From assembly GCF_015667795.1 (NCBI RefSeq), contig NZ_JADPEL010000013.1:1-64000 (forward strand): a stretch of DNA of 64,000 nucleotides, read 5' to 3'. The notes under the pieces were generated by a model. It saw nothing but the letters and a program-made list of their open reading frames with translations. It was not told where the DNA came from and made no database searches. This DNA comes from Clostridium sp. D53t1_180928_C8 (GTDB taxonomy: Bacteria; Bacillota; Clostridia; Clostridiales; Clostridiaceae). Position numbers and translations under genes: made by a program. Shown here piece by piece: positions 54,568 to 64,000 of the stretch (positions are counted from its first letter, which is position 1; the number at the start of each line of letters is the position of its first letter).

Positions 54568-55200
54568 TTATTTTTCACATTTATTAAATTCAACATAGAT
54601 ATTAGCAAGAGTTCTATTAATAAAATCATTTGTAACATAAGCATTATCAGAAAATAGTAATCCATAATCACTATAAAATCTACTAAGCATAAGCATAATA
54701 TAAAAGTTCGTTATGCTTATTTCAATAATTCCAGTATAAAATGGAATTACTGCACTTGCATTTGAAATTAAATATGTTAAAGATGGAATAAAAGAACTAT
54801 TTAAATCATAATTTCCTCCCATAACCTTTTTTATAAACTCATCTGCATTCTTATCATCATGAATTTTGGCATTACTATCATATTTTATATTCCCTTTTTC
54901 AACTTCATTGATATATAATCCTATAAGAAAACAATATAATTCTATTTGCAAATTTCCATTTGCCATAGAATTAAATGTTAATGGATTTAATGTATTATAC
55001 GTTGAACCTGTAATTTGTGAATAGTTAAATGATAGAAATAAATATAATCTATTAAGATTTCTATATACTATCTTTCCATCTTTTACAAGTGGATTCGCAC
55101 TTCCTAAATATCTTGCACAAGGAGGAAGTTCAAAACCTCTAAACTTATTACAATTACAATCATCTTTAAAACTACAATGTTTTTTCTTTCTTTTCTTCAA
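54568..55200 (-). CDS. Hypothetical protein, Cys/Lys-rich N terminus, TTG start
   Basis: 210 residues. TTG at 55200 is the only in-frame start near AAGAGGAAGAT. The first 30 residues are basic and Cys-rich (MKKRKKKHCSFKDDCNC, then PPC). The rest is helical with hydrophobic stretches (LQIELYCFLIGLYINE; IEISITNFYIMLMLSRFY). No family recognised. A spore-associated protein is possible. Confidence 0.6.
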   Translation of the reverse strand: MKKRKKKHCSFKDDCNCNKFRGFELPPCARYLGSANPLVKDGKIVYRNLNRLYLFLSFNYSQITGSTYNTLNPLTFNSMANGNLQIELYCFLIGLYINEVEKGNIKYDSNAKIHDDKNADEFIKKVMGGNYDLNSSFIPSLTYLISNASAVIPFYTGIIEISITNFYIMLMLSRFYSDYGLLFSDNAYVTNDFINRTLANIYVEFNKCEK

Positions 55201-55256
55201 AAGATCTTCCTCTTAAATCGCTATCCATTTATCCTATGATTATTTACATACCTATT

Positions 55257-56642
55257 CTACTTATTTTTAACTATTTTATAATCCTCAACTAAATCATCAT
55301 TATTTTTGTTTATTGTTACTGCACCTATTACCATTATTATTGCAAAAACAATTAAATAAGCAACAACATGCATTTTATGTGAGAAACAAGCTGCAATAAT
55401 CATAAATATACATCCTATAATTGAAAGTATAGGCATTACAAAACGCTTAAATACGCCTAAACTACTTTCCTTTTTAATCATCATAATGAAAATAGGTATA
55501 TACATTGCATAAATAGTTACTATAGGTAATTCTGATGAATCAAAACCAAAAAATCCAAACCAATTTTCTGCTAAATTTGCGCCGTAGAAGAATAATAACC
55601 ATATTCCACAAAATAATAATCCTATAACAGAAGAATTTGTAGGCATATTTGTTATATTATCTACTTGTTTAAACACCTTTTGCTTTGGTCCTAATCCTCT
55701 TGCTGCTATTGAATAAAGGCCCCTAGTACACCCTAGCATTAATCCATTTAGTGTTCCTAAACATGAAATAATAACAAATACAAATATTAATGAACCTCCA
55801 ACATTTGAAAATACCTTTTCAAAAGCAAGCTTAGCTCCAGCCTCTCCTCCTGCCATCATAATCGAATTTGGAACGGCACCAGCTAGTCCTATATAATATA
55901 AAATATAAACAACCATTATAGCAAAGGTTCCTGCAATAAGTGCTAATGGTAAGTTTCTTTTAGCATCTTTTAATTCTGCATTTATACTAGTTGCAATAAT
56001 CCATCCTTCATATGCAAAAGCTGTTGCAACAACTGCAGTAAATAGTCCTCCTGCCATATCAACCTTTTCTACAACAGTTTGAAAGTTATAAACTGTCATC
56101 CCATTTATAACTCCTACAATAGTTCCTACTACAGCCATTAATAGTAATGGTATTAATTTTATAATAGTTGTACATACTTGAAACTTACCTGCCAAAATTG
56201 GTGATAAAGAGTTAATTGCAAAAGCACCTACTAAATATAAACAAGCAATCGTCATACATTCTCCACCAGATATTGAAAATCCAAATAACACACATGTATA
56301 CCTAGCAGAAACCCATGCTAAAACTGAAGTTAATGTTGGATAATAAATAACGGCCATAAACCAACCTACATAATACCCATAAGTTTTTCCCATAGTTGCT
56401 TCAGCATAATCTACAACACCATTTACATACTCATACTTAGTTGCCATTATAGAAAATGTATAAGCACATGTAATCATAATAATACCACCAATAATCCAAG
56501 CTATAATTCCTAAAAAAAGATTGCCCCCAGTAGCAGTTAAAACCTTTTCAGCTTTAAAAAATACACCACTTCCTATAACAATACCTATCACCATTGCTAT
56601 AGCTGTAAATAGTCCATATTTTTTGTGTAACTTATTAGACAT
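55257..56642 (-). CDS. APC-superfamily amino acid permease
   Basis: 461 residues, ~12 membrane segments. N-terminal GLFTAIAMVIGIVIGSGVFFKAEKVL is the APC substrate/sodium motif; TAVVATAFAYEGWIIATSINAELKDAKRNLP is the conserved TM6-8 motif. Resembles the LAT-type branch. Substrate not evident. Ribosome site TGGGGTGAT. No neighbour clearly linked. Confidence 0.88.
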   Translation of the reverse strand: MSNKLHKKYGLFTAIAMVIGIVIGSGVFFKAEKVLTATGGNLFLGIIAWIIGGIIMITCAYTFSIMATKYEYVNGVVDYAEATMGKTYGYYVGWFMAVIYYPTLTSVLAWVSARYTCVLFGFSISGGECMTIACLYLVGAFAINSLSPILAGKFQVCTTIIKLIPLLLMAVVGTIVGVINGMTVYNFQTVVEKVDMAGGLFTAVVATAFAYEGWIIATSINAELKDAKRNLPLALIAGTFAIMVVYILYYIGLAGAVPNSIMMAGGEAGAKLAFEKVFSNVGGSLIFVFVIISCLGTLNGLMLGCTRGLYSIAARGLGPKQKVFKQVDNITNMPTNSSVIGLLFCGIWLLFFYGANLAENWFGFFGFDSSELPIVTIYAMYIPIFIMMIKKESSLGVFKRFVMPILSIIGCIFMIIAACFSHKMHVVAYLIVFAIIMVIGAVTINKNNDDLVEDYKIVKNK

Positions 56643-56754
56643 ACATCACCCCATAAATTTATTTAGAAATATTATTCTATAAAAATAGATTATCAATATT
56701 TACATTATATGTAAATATTTTTTATTGCTAAATTTCTAATATATTTTTCCAATG

Positions 56755-56797
56755 AATCATAAACCACCTCTCTATCATCTCAGTATGGTTTATGATT
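56755..56797 (-). terminator. Hairpin, possible terminator
   Basis: AATCATAAACCA and TGGTTTATGATT are exact 12-base arms with a 19-base loop; flanked by T-rich DNA. Confidence 0.6.
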
Positions 56798-56813
56798 TTT
56801 AAAATTAATACAA

Positions 56814-56841
56814 AAAAAGAACTCTTAATTGAGTTCTTTTT
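56814..56841 (-). terminator. Hairpin terminator of the GntR operon
   Basis: AAAAAGAACTC and GAGTTCTTTTT flank a 6-base loop and overlap the stop codon of the minus-strand gene; T-run follows. Confidence 0.85.
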
Positions 56842-57373
56842 ATCTTCTATGCTTATACCATAAATCTACTATTCCATTATAAGTTCTAGTACTAACCAAC
56901 TCTAATTTTTTTTCTTTAATCTGCTTATCAAATAAAGAAATTCCATCACCTAGAATTGTAGGTATTATTGATATACAAAATTCATCTATTAAATTAAGTT
57001 CTAGTAATTGATTTACTATTGAAGCACCACCACAAATCCAAATATTTTTACCTTGTTGTTTTTTTAAATTTGAAATCAAATCTCCTAAATTCTTATTAGT
57101 AAAAATTATTTCTTCTTTATTTTCTATATTTTTATTTGTAATAACATAACTTTGTTTCCCTTTATATACCCAAATATCTGGTGATAATTCTGTTACTACT
57201 TGGTGATAAGTTTTATATCCTAATATAACAGTATCAATTGTTTCAATAAATTCTGGGTAACTTCCTTGTTCAGTATTGGATTCATCCTGCCCACTTAACC
57301 AATTAACATCTCCATTATGGTCTGCAATATATCCATCTAAACTTGTTGCTATATATAATATTACTTTTCTCAT
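56840..57373 (-). CDS. RibD-C-type dihydrofolate-reductase-family protein
   Basis: 177 residues: N-terminal KVILYIATSLDGYIADHNGDVNWL and C-terminal IWICGGASIVNQLLELNLIDEFCISIIPTILGDGISLF give the RibD_C/YwjB fold, an NADPH-binding reductase. Not a full DHFR. Substrate unknown. It is 34 bases after the DUF1648 gene on the same strand, so likely third gene of the GntR operon. Ribosome site AAGGAGT. Confidence 0.88.
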   Translation of the reverse strand: MRKVILYIATSLDGYIADHNGDVNWLSGQDESNTEQGSYPEFIETIDTVILGYKTYHQVVTELSPDIWVYKGKQSYVITNKNIENKEEIIFTNKNLGDLISNLKKQQGKNIWICGGASIVNQLLELNLIDEFCISIIPTILGDGISLFDKQIKEKKLELVSTRTYNGIVDLWYKHRR

Positions 57374-57407
57374 TTGTACTTTTACTCCTTATTTTATAAT
57401 AACTATT

Positions 57408-58496
57408 CTAAAATGAAGCTGATATTAAAACTACTACCAATAATATAACAGTTCCAATATAGATAGTCATACCTGCTGGTGTACCTGCATTAACTGTATA
57501 TCCAATTCCAAATCTCTTTTCAACGTTTATTCTTGGATCTTCTTTATTATAATAAATTAATCCCCAAATCCATTTATCATCATCATCTCTTTGAACAACA
57601 GTATTATTTTCTATTTTATAATCAAATCTAAGTTTATTAGCTTTTATAATAAACACTACCAAAACTACAACTAATAACATTGCACAAATTATATTAATCC
57701 ATACTATAGCTATATTCATATTTACTACTTGCAATAAAACTAAATTTACTATTGTTAATAATACTAAGGTAGATATATATGTCCAAACCATAGTATTAGA
57801 TAAAAGATTTCTATATTTAATATTTCCTTGTCTAGATTTTTCAACATTTCTTGGATCAATTCGCAACTTAGTATTTCTTATTAAATATTCAACAAATAAG
57901 AATATTGCTGCCACAATAATAATTGAAATAATTAATGATAAAAAAACTCCTATACTCTTTTCTGAATAATTTGTTACATTTCCCATAATATCAAAATTAA
58001 TAGCGATTTCATTTGGTAATAAATCATATCTAGTTACAGCAAAATATATATTTACTCCAATAAAAACTAATGATGAAATTATCTCTATTATAAGGTTTCT
58101 TTTATTAAATTTTACTTTTTCTATTTCAAAAATAGTTACTTGCTTTTTACCTTTTAATCCCCCCATTATACTTTTTATTTTTCTCATATTAGTATTATTA
58201 ATTCCAAATGATATTGAAGAGGCAATTATTGAAAAAAATATTGCTATAACCATTATTATTTCACTATTTCTTAAGCAACCTAAAATTAAAATTACTTCCG
58301 AAATTATCATAATAACTAAATTTATTCTTTTAAACCTACTTATTAATTCTTTTGTCTCACTATTATTTCTAATTTCTTCAGTAACTACACAACCTAAAAG
58401 TAATTGTTTATTCCCCTTAACTGGCAATATAGTTATTGTATAAAATTGAATAATTATAATTGATGTTAAAAATACTAACATAAAAATACTTTCCAT
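57408..58496 (-). CDS. DUF1648/DUF5808-type membrane protein
   Basis: 362 residues with about eight membrane segments. The DUF1648 motif sits between helices (LPNEIAINFDIMGNVTNYSEKS), and the end carries the DUF5808-like DKWIWGLIYYNKEDPRINVEKRFGIGYTVN. Related to the SdpI/YhdP-like immunity and membrane-protein group. It follows the GntR gene by 12 bases, so is co-transcribed and probably regulated by it. Function unknown. Confidence 0.82.
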   Translation of the reverse strand: MESIFMLVFLTSIIIIQFYTITILPVKGNKQLLLGCVVTEEIRNNSETKELISRFKRINLVIMIISEVILILGCLRNSEIIMVIAIFFSIIASSISFGINNTNMRKIKSIMGGLKGKKQVTIFEIEKVKFNKRNLIIEIISSLVFIGVNIYFAVTRYDLLPNEIAINFDIMGNVTNYSEKSIGVFLSLIISIIIVAAIFLFVEYLIRNTKLRIDPRNVEKSRQGNIKYRNLLSNTMVWTYISTLVLLTIVNLVLLQVVNMNIAIVWINIICAMLLVVVLVVFIIKANKLRFDYKIENNTVVQRDDDDKWIWGLIYYNKEDPRINVEKRFGIGYTVNAGTPAGMTIYIGTVILLVVVLISASF

Positions 58497-58508
58497 TTTC
58501 CACTCCCC

Positions 58509-58880
58509 CTAATACTTTTCTAAAATACTATTTAATATTTCTCTTATATCATCTTTACTTAATTCTTTTGCTTTTCCTTCTAAAGTTAATTCTCTTATTT
58601 TCCCCTTATACTTTTCCATAAAAACTATATCATCTTTAGCTTTTTTTACATTTATTAAAACACCCTTACGTCTGTCTACAGTTACAAACCCTTCATCCTT
58701 TAATAAATTATAAGCTTTATTTACTGTATGAAGGTTAACCTCTGTTCCTGCTGCCATCTCTCTTACCGACGGAAGCTTTTCTCCATTCTTTAACTCCCCA
58801 TTAGCAATTCCTTCAACAATCTTATTTCTTATCTGTAAGTATATTGGAACTTCACTATCAAACTCTAATACTAAAAACAT
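58509..58880 (-). CDS. GntR-family regulator, YtrA subfamily
   Basis: 123 residues: winged helix ~10-75 (VPIYLQIRNKIVEGIANGELKNGEKLPSVREMAAGTEVNLHTVNKAYNLLKDEGF) and a short ~40-residue helical tail, as in YtrA, which usually represses ABC-type or membrane-protein operons. ATG 58880 after AAAAGGAG. A perfect palindrome lies just before the ribosome site and is its likely operator. Confidence 0.93.
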   Translation of the reverse strand: MFLVLEFDSEVPIYLQIRNKIVEGIANGELKNGEKLPSVREMAAGTEVNLHTVNKAYNLLKDEGFVTVDRRKGVLINVKKAKDDIVFMEKYKGKIRELTLEGKAKELSKDDIREILNSILEKY

Positions 58881-58890
58881 ATTTTTCTCC

Positions 58891-58935
58891 TTTTATTATA
58901 TCTGTTATATATAACATATAACAGATATAATAAAA
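58891..58935. promoter_or_regulatory. 45-bp perfect palindrome, probable GntR operator
   Basis: Arms 58891-58910 and 58916-58935 are exact 20-base reverse complements around ATAAC, just upstream of the GntR start; the arm overlaps the ribosome site. A minus-strand TTGCAC (58936-58941) beside it could be the -35 box. Autoregulation is likely. Confidence 0.8.
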
Positions 58936-58995
58936 GTGCAATATAAAAAGTTTTTAACTCTTCTTAAGTGATAATTAAATAAAAAAATAGAAAGC

Positions 58996-59027
58996 AGATA
59001 AATTTGTTTATACAAACCTATCTACTC
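58996..59027 (-). terminator. Hairpin, possible terminator of the GH84 gene
   Basis: AGATAGGTTTGT and ACAAATTTATCT pair with two mismatches, followed on the minus strand by TTTTTTTATTT. Confidence 0.5.
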
Positions 59028-59053
59028 TCTACTCTTTTAAAATTAATAATTAT

Positions 59054-62000
59054 CTATTTTCTTTTTTTAAATAAACTTGCTCCTATTGCAGATATCATTG
59101 CACCTAAAACTCCAATTACTCCAGCTGAAGTTCCACCTGTTTTAGGTAGCTTTCCTTGACTATTATTAGTGCTATTATTACTACTATTGTTATTATTAGT
59201 AGCATTATTACCTAAATTAGAACCATTATTTGAGCTATTATTATCATTATTTGAATTATTATCGTTAGGCTTATCTGTATTATTTGCAACTAATCTACCT
59301 AATGATAACTCTAAAGCACTCTTAGCATTATGAACTTCCTCTTCAGTAGCATCCTCATTATCAAGTACTAATTTTGCCATTTGTAATGCATTAACTACAT
59401 TACTATAGCTCTCCTTAGTATATTTACTTTCATTTAAAGATTCAGCCTTATTAATTAAATCTTGTAATTTATCCTTATTTGGCTTTAATCTTAATTGAAG
59501 ATAAGCTTTTATTAATTTATTGTAGCCTTCTTTTACTTCATTTTCTAAAGCATTTGCATCATCAATAATAACATTAACTTCTGCTAATACACTTTCTAAA
59601 CTATTCCAAGTTGAAGGAATAAATTCATCCTTATTCAAACTACTAATTCTATCTCTTAATTTAATTAATTGATCTTTATCACCTTTATAGAATGATAATT
59701 TTTGCATTGCATCAGAAAGTCTATCAAATGCAGCATTAACTTGCTCTTGATTTGAATTAGAATTATTTAGAACTTCTATTGCATTTGCTAATGACTTTTT
59801 AAATTCATCTACAACTACAGGAACTACTTTTTCTAACTCTTCATCAGTAACTTCATTTGCCATATCAACAGCAATTTGTAAATGATCCTTAAATACATCT
59901 TCAACAACTTCAGCACTTTCATTTACTATTATTTCATAAATTTTTGGTGATGGGTTATTAATGTCAAATTCTAGCTTAACTTCTAAGACTTTATCATTAA
60001 CATCTATATCACTTAATTGCTTTCCTAATACCCCAACATTTTTCCAAACACCATTTGTATTTTTAACACTTACAGTAGCTTTACTTATATTGTTTTTATC
60101 TTGTAAGAATAATATATTTTCTACATTTGTTACTCTTGTCATTTTATAAACTAATGATTGAGTAGTTTTAGTAATTTCAGACTCAAATGCAGTAGATAAA
60201 TCTCCATCATATAAATAATCTACTCTACCTTCTAAATCACCTGTTACTAACTCTACATAATTATCACCAGCATCAGGTACAGTTTTATTAACTTCTACTT
60301 CAAATAATTGAACCCAGCATCCTGAATTATCTCCATTTGCTTGTATTTTAATATATCTTGCCATTTTACCATTAGCATTTACAGAAGCAACCTTTTTATC
60401 GCCTTCAGATGTATATTGTAATTCTCCTAAAGAAGTCCAGTTAATACCGTCTTCAGATATTAAATATTCTGAGTTTCTCATATAATCTGTACCACCAAAA
60501 TATGCACTTATATCATAAAGAGGTATTTTATTACCTAAATCTACTTGTATATAATGACCTGCAGATGTTGCTTTATCTGACCAATATTTAGTTGACTTAT
60601 CTCCATCTAAGGCTTTATCAATACTATAATTTTGATAAGTTCCTATATTTTCAGATATAGTTGGTGTCATCTTATAAACAGGCTTAGTCTTAAAACTATT
60701 AATATCAATAGTCTTACTATTATCACCTTTATTTACTATTCTAACAAAAGTTGCAGCTATACTACTATTAGTCTTCATTATACCATCAGTAATAGTTGTT
60801 TCAGCTTCAGACCAATCTATTCCATTTAAAGAATATTCAAATACTACTCCCTCATAATCACTTACCTCAACTAGAACTTCTGATAATTTATTTGCCTTAG
60901 GAAGTGCCATTCCAATATATCCATCTTTATTAAGCTCTAAAGCTTTAATTTCACCTATAGAGTATTCTCCATTTTCAAATTTTACATCAATATTTAAATC
61001 ATTTATTGATGATATAACTTTTGGTGGTGTTTCTTTAAATATAGTCTTAGAAATTATATCCCTTGAAACAGTTATAACTTCATTTACAATCGGCTTAAGT
61101 CTCTTTTCACCTACAGCTACTACATAAGGTGTTATATTGTCACCTTCTAGTCTATCAACAGTAAATGTCTTCATTAAATCTAACTTTTCATTAGCTAAAT
61201 TATTATTATCAAGCCAATCTTCTATTTTACCTTCTTCTGCAGCTATTAATGATTTCATTGCAGCTACTCCAGCTTCACCTAAAGCCTTATATGAATTTAA
61301 AAATGGATCTATTTCTGAAAGTAAATTATCATTATTTATATTTTCTTTAATACTGTCATAGTCAGATACCATAATACTAAACTCATTTAATAAATCATTT
61401 GCTTTATCAATTACTGATTCATTATTAGAAATTGCATTTTTTAATGCATCTATCTTTTCATTTAAATACCAAGACTCATCATATTCAAAAGCTCCACTTG
61501 CTCCACCATCATCTTTTAAATAACATGTATTACTTGCAAATCTCATGAACTCTTCTTTTATTTCTGGAACAAGCTTTTCTATTGAAGTTTCCCAGCTCTT
61601 CATATAATCAAATTCGTCAGTATTCCAAGTATAATCAGCTATACTATATAAAGCAACTTTAGAAGCTTCAGCTTGATTCATAGGATTTGAGAAGAATCCA
61701 CTAACATTATTTAAATCTTTATTTAAATTGTGTAATGGTGCCATAAGAATTCTTGAATCACAGTAATCATTAACTGGATAGTTCCACCAAACTGCTAAAT
61801 CTTTATCTACTCCAGTTTGTGTCTTTGGCCATTCCATTACATCTTTTGATATATTAGACATTGTAGCATGACCTGTCCACATTACTTGAATATCAGAATG
61901 TAAAGTTTGCATAAAAGGCTTAAAGTAATTATTCATGCTTGGTCCCCATGCTGAGTTATATCTTGCTGAAATAACTATCATAGGTGCAACATCACCCTTA

Positions 62001-64000
62001 GCTTTTACAAATTCAGTATCAATTCTATTTATCCATTCAGCTTGCTTTCTACCATTAGTCCAGTCATCTGTATCATCAAATAAAACACCAAATTGTCTTA
62101 CTCCTAAGTCATATAATTGCTCATATTTTGCTATAAGAGCATCAAAATCAGCTTCAGTGAATTTTAATGTTGCTCCTGGATGGATTGTCCAACAGAAATT
62201 AACATTATTTTCTGTTCCAGCTTGCGCAAGCTCTTGTATTTGCTTAGCCTCTTTTTCTGGATATAAATCCTTCCAATTACTCCTATGATATGGATCATCC
62301 TTTGGAGCATAAATATAAGTGTTCATCTTATATTCACTAGTATCTTTCATAAGACTTATTCTATCTTCATGACTCCATGGGGTTCCATAGAAACCTTCAA
62401 TAAATCCTCTAAACTCTATTTCTGGATAATCACTAATAACAACTTCTACAATTTTATTATTTGATGCTTTTTCTAAAATTTGACCTAAAGTTAATACTCC
62501 GTAATAAGCTCCTTCACTATCTGATGCAACTATAGATATATTACCCTTTTCATTTTCATCATTACTAGTTTTAATTACATATCCTTCCTTGTTCTTTAAA
62601 GCTTCATCTTCTAATAAATTACTATCTACACAAGTATCACAATGATCTTTATCTGATGTGATTACTATATTTGCCTTATCACTTGCAACTTCCTCTGAAA
62701 TATTATAATTTATATTATTTTCTTTTAATATTTCTTCTAACTTTCCTACTGTTGCTTCTTCTTGATCACCATGAATCACAACATTAACATCACCTACTAT
62801 TTCCATTCCCTCTTCAGATAAATAAGTAGTTTCTTGAGGTACTGGATATACTATAGGTTCTTTTTCTTCACCCGGCTCTACATATACAGGTGGTAATTTA
62901 ATATCATCTTCAACTCCCATTACTTCTACTTCGTAAATTCTTGCAGCATTATCACTACCTTGGGTTGGCTTATCTACAATTAATTTAACATATTTAGCTT
63001 TAGTTACAGGAATTTTATCAGTAGTAACTCCAGCAGTATTATTTTTAACATTTACTACTTCCTTATAATTACTTCCATCTACACTAGTTAGAACTCTATA
63101 TTCCTTTGTATTCATTGAAGCGGCTTCTCCACCTGCTTCTGAATGTTTTATAACTATATCAGTAACCGTATCTACCTTGCCTAAGTCTATAGTTAAAGTA
63201 TGTGTACTTCCACTATTAGCGCACCACTTTGTATTTGTTTTTCCATCAACAGCTTTTTCAGCAGATTCTGATGCAGCTACTGAACTTGATGCACTTACTG
63301 ATTTTCCTAAAGCAAGATTAACCTTTTCAGTATTTGCAAAATTTGAAACTGTAATTAATCCTTCCTTAACAATAACATCCTTACCTAATGCATTTTTGGC
63401 CTTTAAAGTTACTGAATATATTCCTTCTTTTTCATAAACTACAGTTGGACTTTCTTCAGTGCTAGTTTCAATATTTGCCCCTTTAAATGTCCATTCAAAT
63501 TCTGATGATGCCATTGAACTTAAATTTGTAAATTTAACTTCTTGTCCTGGCGCTACAAAAGTACTTGAAACATCAAAGTTAGCCTTTGCATTAAAATCAC
63601 TATTTAAAGCTTCAGTTATAAATGCTAATGCAGTCTTTTCTGAAAGCTTCTTTCCACTATTTAAACTTGATAAATTTCCCCTTAATAAAGCTTCTAATCT
63701 TTCTACTTCTGACGTATTTTTATCTCTCTTTGCTATTAAATAATCTAAAGCTATTTTATCATTTTCTCCTAAAAGCTTTAATTTATCTAAGTTTTCATTA
63801 CAATGAGATAATACATTACTAGGTAATTTTTCTTTTAACACATTAGCAGCTTCAATCATATCATTAAATTCTTTATTTAATATTTCAATTTCAGAAGTAA
63901 CGTCTTCACCTTTAACTATTTTTCTAAGAAATTCATCCATAGTTTGTCTTACTTCTGGTGCATCGCCTCTACCAGTAGAAGCCCAACTTGCTTCCATTCT
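59054..64000 (-). CDS. LPKTG-anchored GH84 hyaluronidase-type enzyme with remnant of a second GH84 module (5' partial)
   Basis: At least 1648 residues; the frame stays open at the window edge, so the start is missing (positions below count from the first Met, codon 63997). Residues 1-132 match the helical tail of NagJ-type GH84 enzymes (WASTGRGDAPEVRQTMDEF). Then PKD-like ~135-222, CBM32 ~228-360, a GH84 N-terminal domain ~385-525, and a GH84 catalytic barrel ~530-830 with EFRGFIEGFYGTPW and catalytic D641/D642 (FGVLFDDTDD). It continues with a helical domain, CBM32-like sandwiches (~1140-1260), three FIVAR-like bundles (~1390-1580), an Asn/Ser linker and sortase signal LPKTG with membrane span and KKRK. 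It cleaves GlcNAc-type linkages on host glycans at the wall. Confidence 0.92.
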   Translation of the reverse strand, partial: RMEASWASTGRGDAPEVRQTMDEFLRKIVKGEDVTSEIEILNKEFNDMIEAANVLKEKLPSNVLSHCNENLDKLKLLGENDKIALDYLIAKRDKNTSEVERLEALLRGNLSSLNSGKKLSEKTALAFITEALNSDFNAKANFDVSSTFVAPGQEVKFTNLSSMASSEFEWTFKGANIETSTEESPTVVYEKEGIYSVTLKAKNALGKDVIVKEGLITVSNFANTEKVNLALGKSVSASSSVAASESAEKAVDGKTNTKWCANSGSTHTLTIDLGKVDTVTDIVIKHSEAGGEAASMNTKEYRVLTSVDGSNYKEVVNVKNNTAGVTTDKIPVTKAKYVKLIVDKPTQGSDNAARIYEVEVMGVEDDIKLPPVYVEPGEEKEPIVYPVPQETTYLSEEGMEIVGDVNVVIHGDQEEATVGKLEEILKENNINYNISEEVASDKANIVITSDKDHCDTCVDSNLLEDEALKNKEGYVIKTSNDENEKGNISIVASDSEGAYYGVLTLGQILEKASNNKIVEVVISDYPEIEFRGFIEGFYGTPWSHEDRISLMKDTSEYKMNTYIYAPKDDPYHRSNWKDLYPEKEAKQIQELAQAGTENNVNFCWTIHPGATLKFTEADFDALIAKYEQLYDLGVRQFGVLFDDTDDWTNGRKQAEWINRIDTEFVKAKGDVAPMIVISARYNSAWGPSMNNYFKPFMQTLHSDIQVMWTGHATMSNISKDVMEWPKTQTGVDKDLAVWWNYPVNDYCDSRILMAPLHNLNKDLNNVSGFFSNPMNQAEASKVALYSIADYTWNTDEFDYMKSWETSIEKLVPEIKEEFMRFASNTCYLKDDGGASGAFEYDESWYLNEKIDALKNAISNNESVIDKANDLLNEFSIMVSDYDSIKENINNDNLLSEIDPFLNSYKALGEAGVAAMKSLIAAEEGKIEDWLDNNNLANEKLDLMKTFTVDRLEGDNITPYVVAVGEKRLKPIVNEVITVSRDIISKTIFKETPPKVISSINDLNIDVKFENGEYSIGEIKALELNKDGYIGMALPKANKLSEVLVEVSDYEGVVFEYSLNGIDWSEAETTITDGIMKTNSSIAATFVRIVNKGDNSKTIDINSFKTKPVYKMTPTISENIGTYQNYSIDKALDGDKSTKYWSDKATSAGHYIQVDLGNKIPLYDISAYFGGTDYMRNSEYLISEDGINWTSLGELQYTSEGDKKVASVNANGKMARYIKIQANGDNSGCWVQLFEVEVNKTVPDAGDNYVELVTGDLEGRVDYLYDGDLSTAFESEITKTTQSLVYKMTRVTNVENILFLQDKNNISKATVSVKNTNGVWKNVGVLGKQLSDIDVNDKVLEVKLEFDINNPSPKIYEIIVNESAEVVEDVFKDHLQIAVDMANEVTDEELEKVVPVVVDEFKKSLANAIEVLNNSNSNQEQVNAAFDRLSDAMQKLSFYKGDKDQLIKLRDRISSLNKDEFIPSTWNSLESVLAEVNVIIDDANALENEVKEGYNKLIKAYLQLRLKPNKDKLQDLINKAESLNESKYTKESYSNVVNALQMAKLVLDNEDATEEEVHNAKSALELSLGRLVANNTDKPNDNNSNNDNNSSNNGSNLGNNATNNNNSSNNSTNNSQGKLPKTGGTSAGVIGVLGAMISAIGASLFKKRK

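Overview
The window is low-G+C, clostridial-type DNA. Gaps between genes are very A/T-rich, ribosome-binding sites are strong GGAGG/GGGGAG types, and the gene content is anaerobic and Gram-positive: carbon monoxide dehydrogenase, FeoAB, sortase-anchored LPXTG proteins, an S-box riboswitch and GH84 glycosidases of the NagJ/NagH type. A cluster I Clostridium of the C. perfringens/septicum/tertium kind is the most natural guess, but the species cannot be named from sequence alone. There is no rRNA, tRNA, CRISPR array or intact transposon.

Layout. 0.1-4.4 kb: an ECF sigma/anti-sigma pair, then decayed genes (a GH43 beta-xylosidase, its divergent AraC-type regulator, and the first 49 codons of a sodium:solute symporter). 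4.6-9.6 kb: two convergent unrecognised genes without signal peptides (one with eight exact-length 30-residue AGIGGG repeats), a YibE/F membrane protein and a membrane-anchored cohesin-like protein. 9.7-21.2 kb: a surface phosphatase island with a dockerin-bearing metallophosphoesterase, two coupled alkaline phosphatases (one LPETG) and a double-headed LPQTG 5'-nucleotidase, plus a MerR regulator and a CtsR-box hsp20. 21.5-30.3 kb: lipoproteins, aldo/keto reductase, HD hydrolase, nucleotidyltransferase, nitroreductase, a Mbeg1-like hydrolase and a solitary cooS. A complete SAM-I riboswitch with terminator lies at 30.4-30.7 kb with no obvious target gene. 30.8-44.8 kb: D-amino-acid aminotransferase with a DmpA peptidase, FeoAB, an arsenate-reductase-like protein, LysR beside a ferredoxin-nitroreductase, a dicarboxylate symporter, an HD-GYP protein, an ECF S component and an AbgT transporter. 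45-58.9 kb: a large transglutaminase-like protein, a second dockerin-bearing metallophosphoesterase, Lrp with aspartase, FliB, an APC permease, and a GntR-led operon behind a perfect 20-bp-arm palindrome. 59 kb to the edge: an LPKTG GH84 protein, cut by the window, whose visible N terminus is the tail of a second GH84 module.

The clearest theme is cell-surface phosphorus and glycan scavenging. Five phosphomonoesterase, phosphodiesterase or nucleotidase proteins are exported. Two are sortase-anchored and two carry the same cohesin-like + dockerin tail, and a membrane-anchored cohesin-like protein sits immediately downstream of one of these. This suggests, as inference, a small surface phosphatase assembly analogous to a cellulosome. 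Candidate Pho-box-like TTAAC repeats precede three of these genes or operons.
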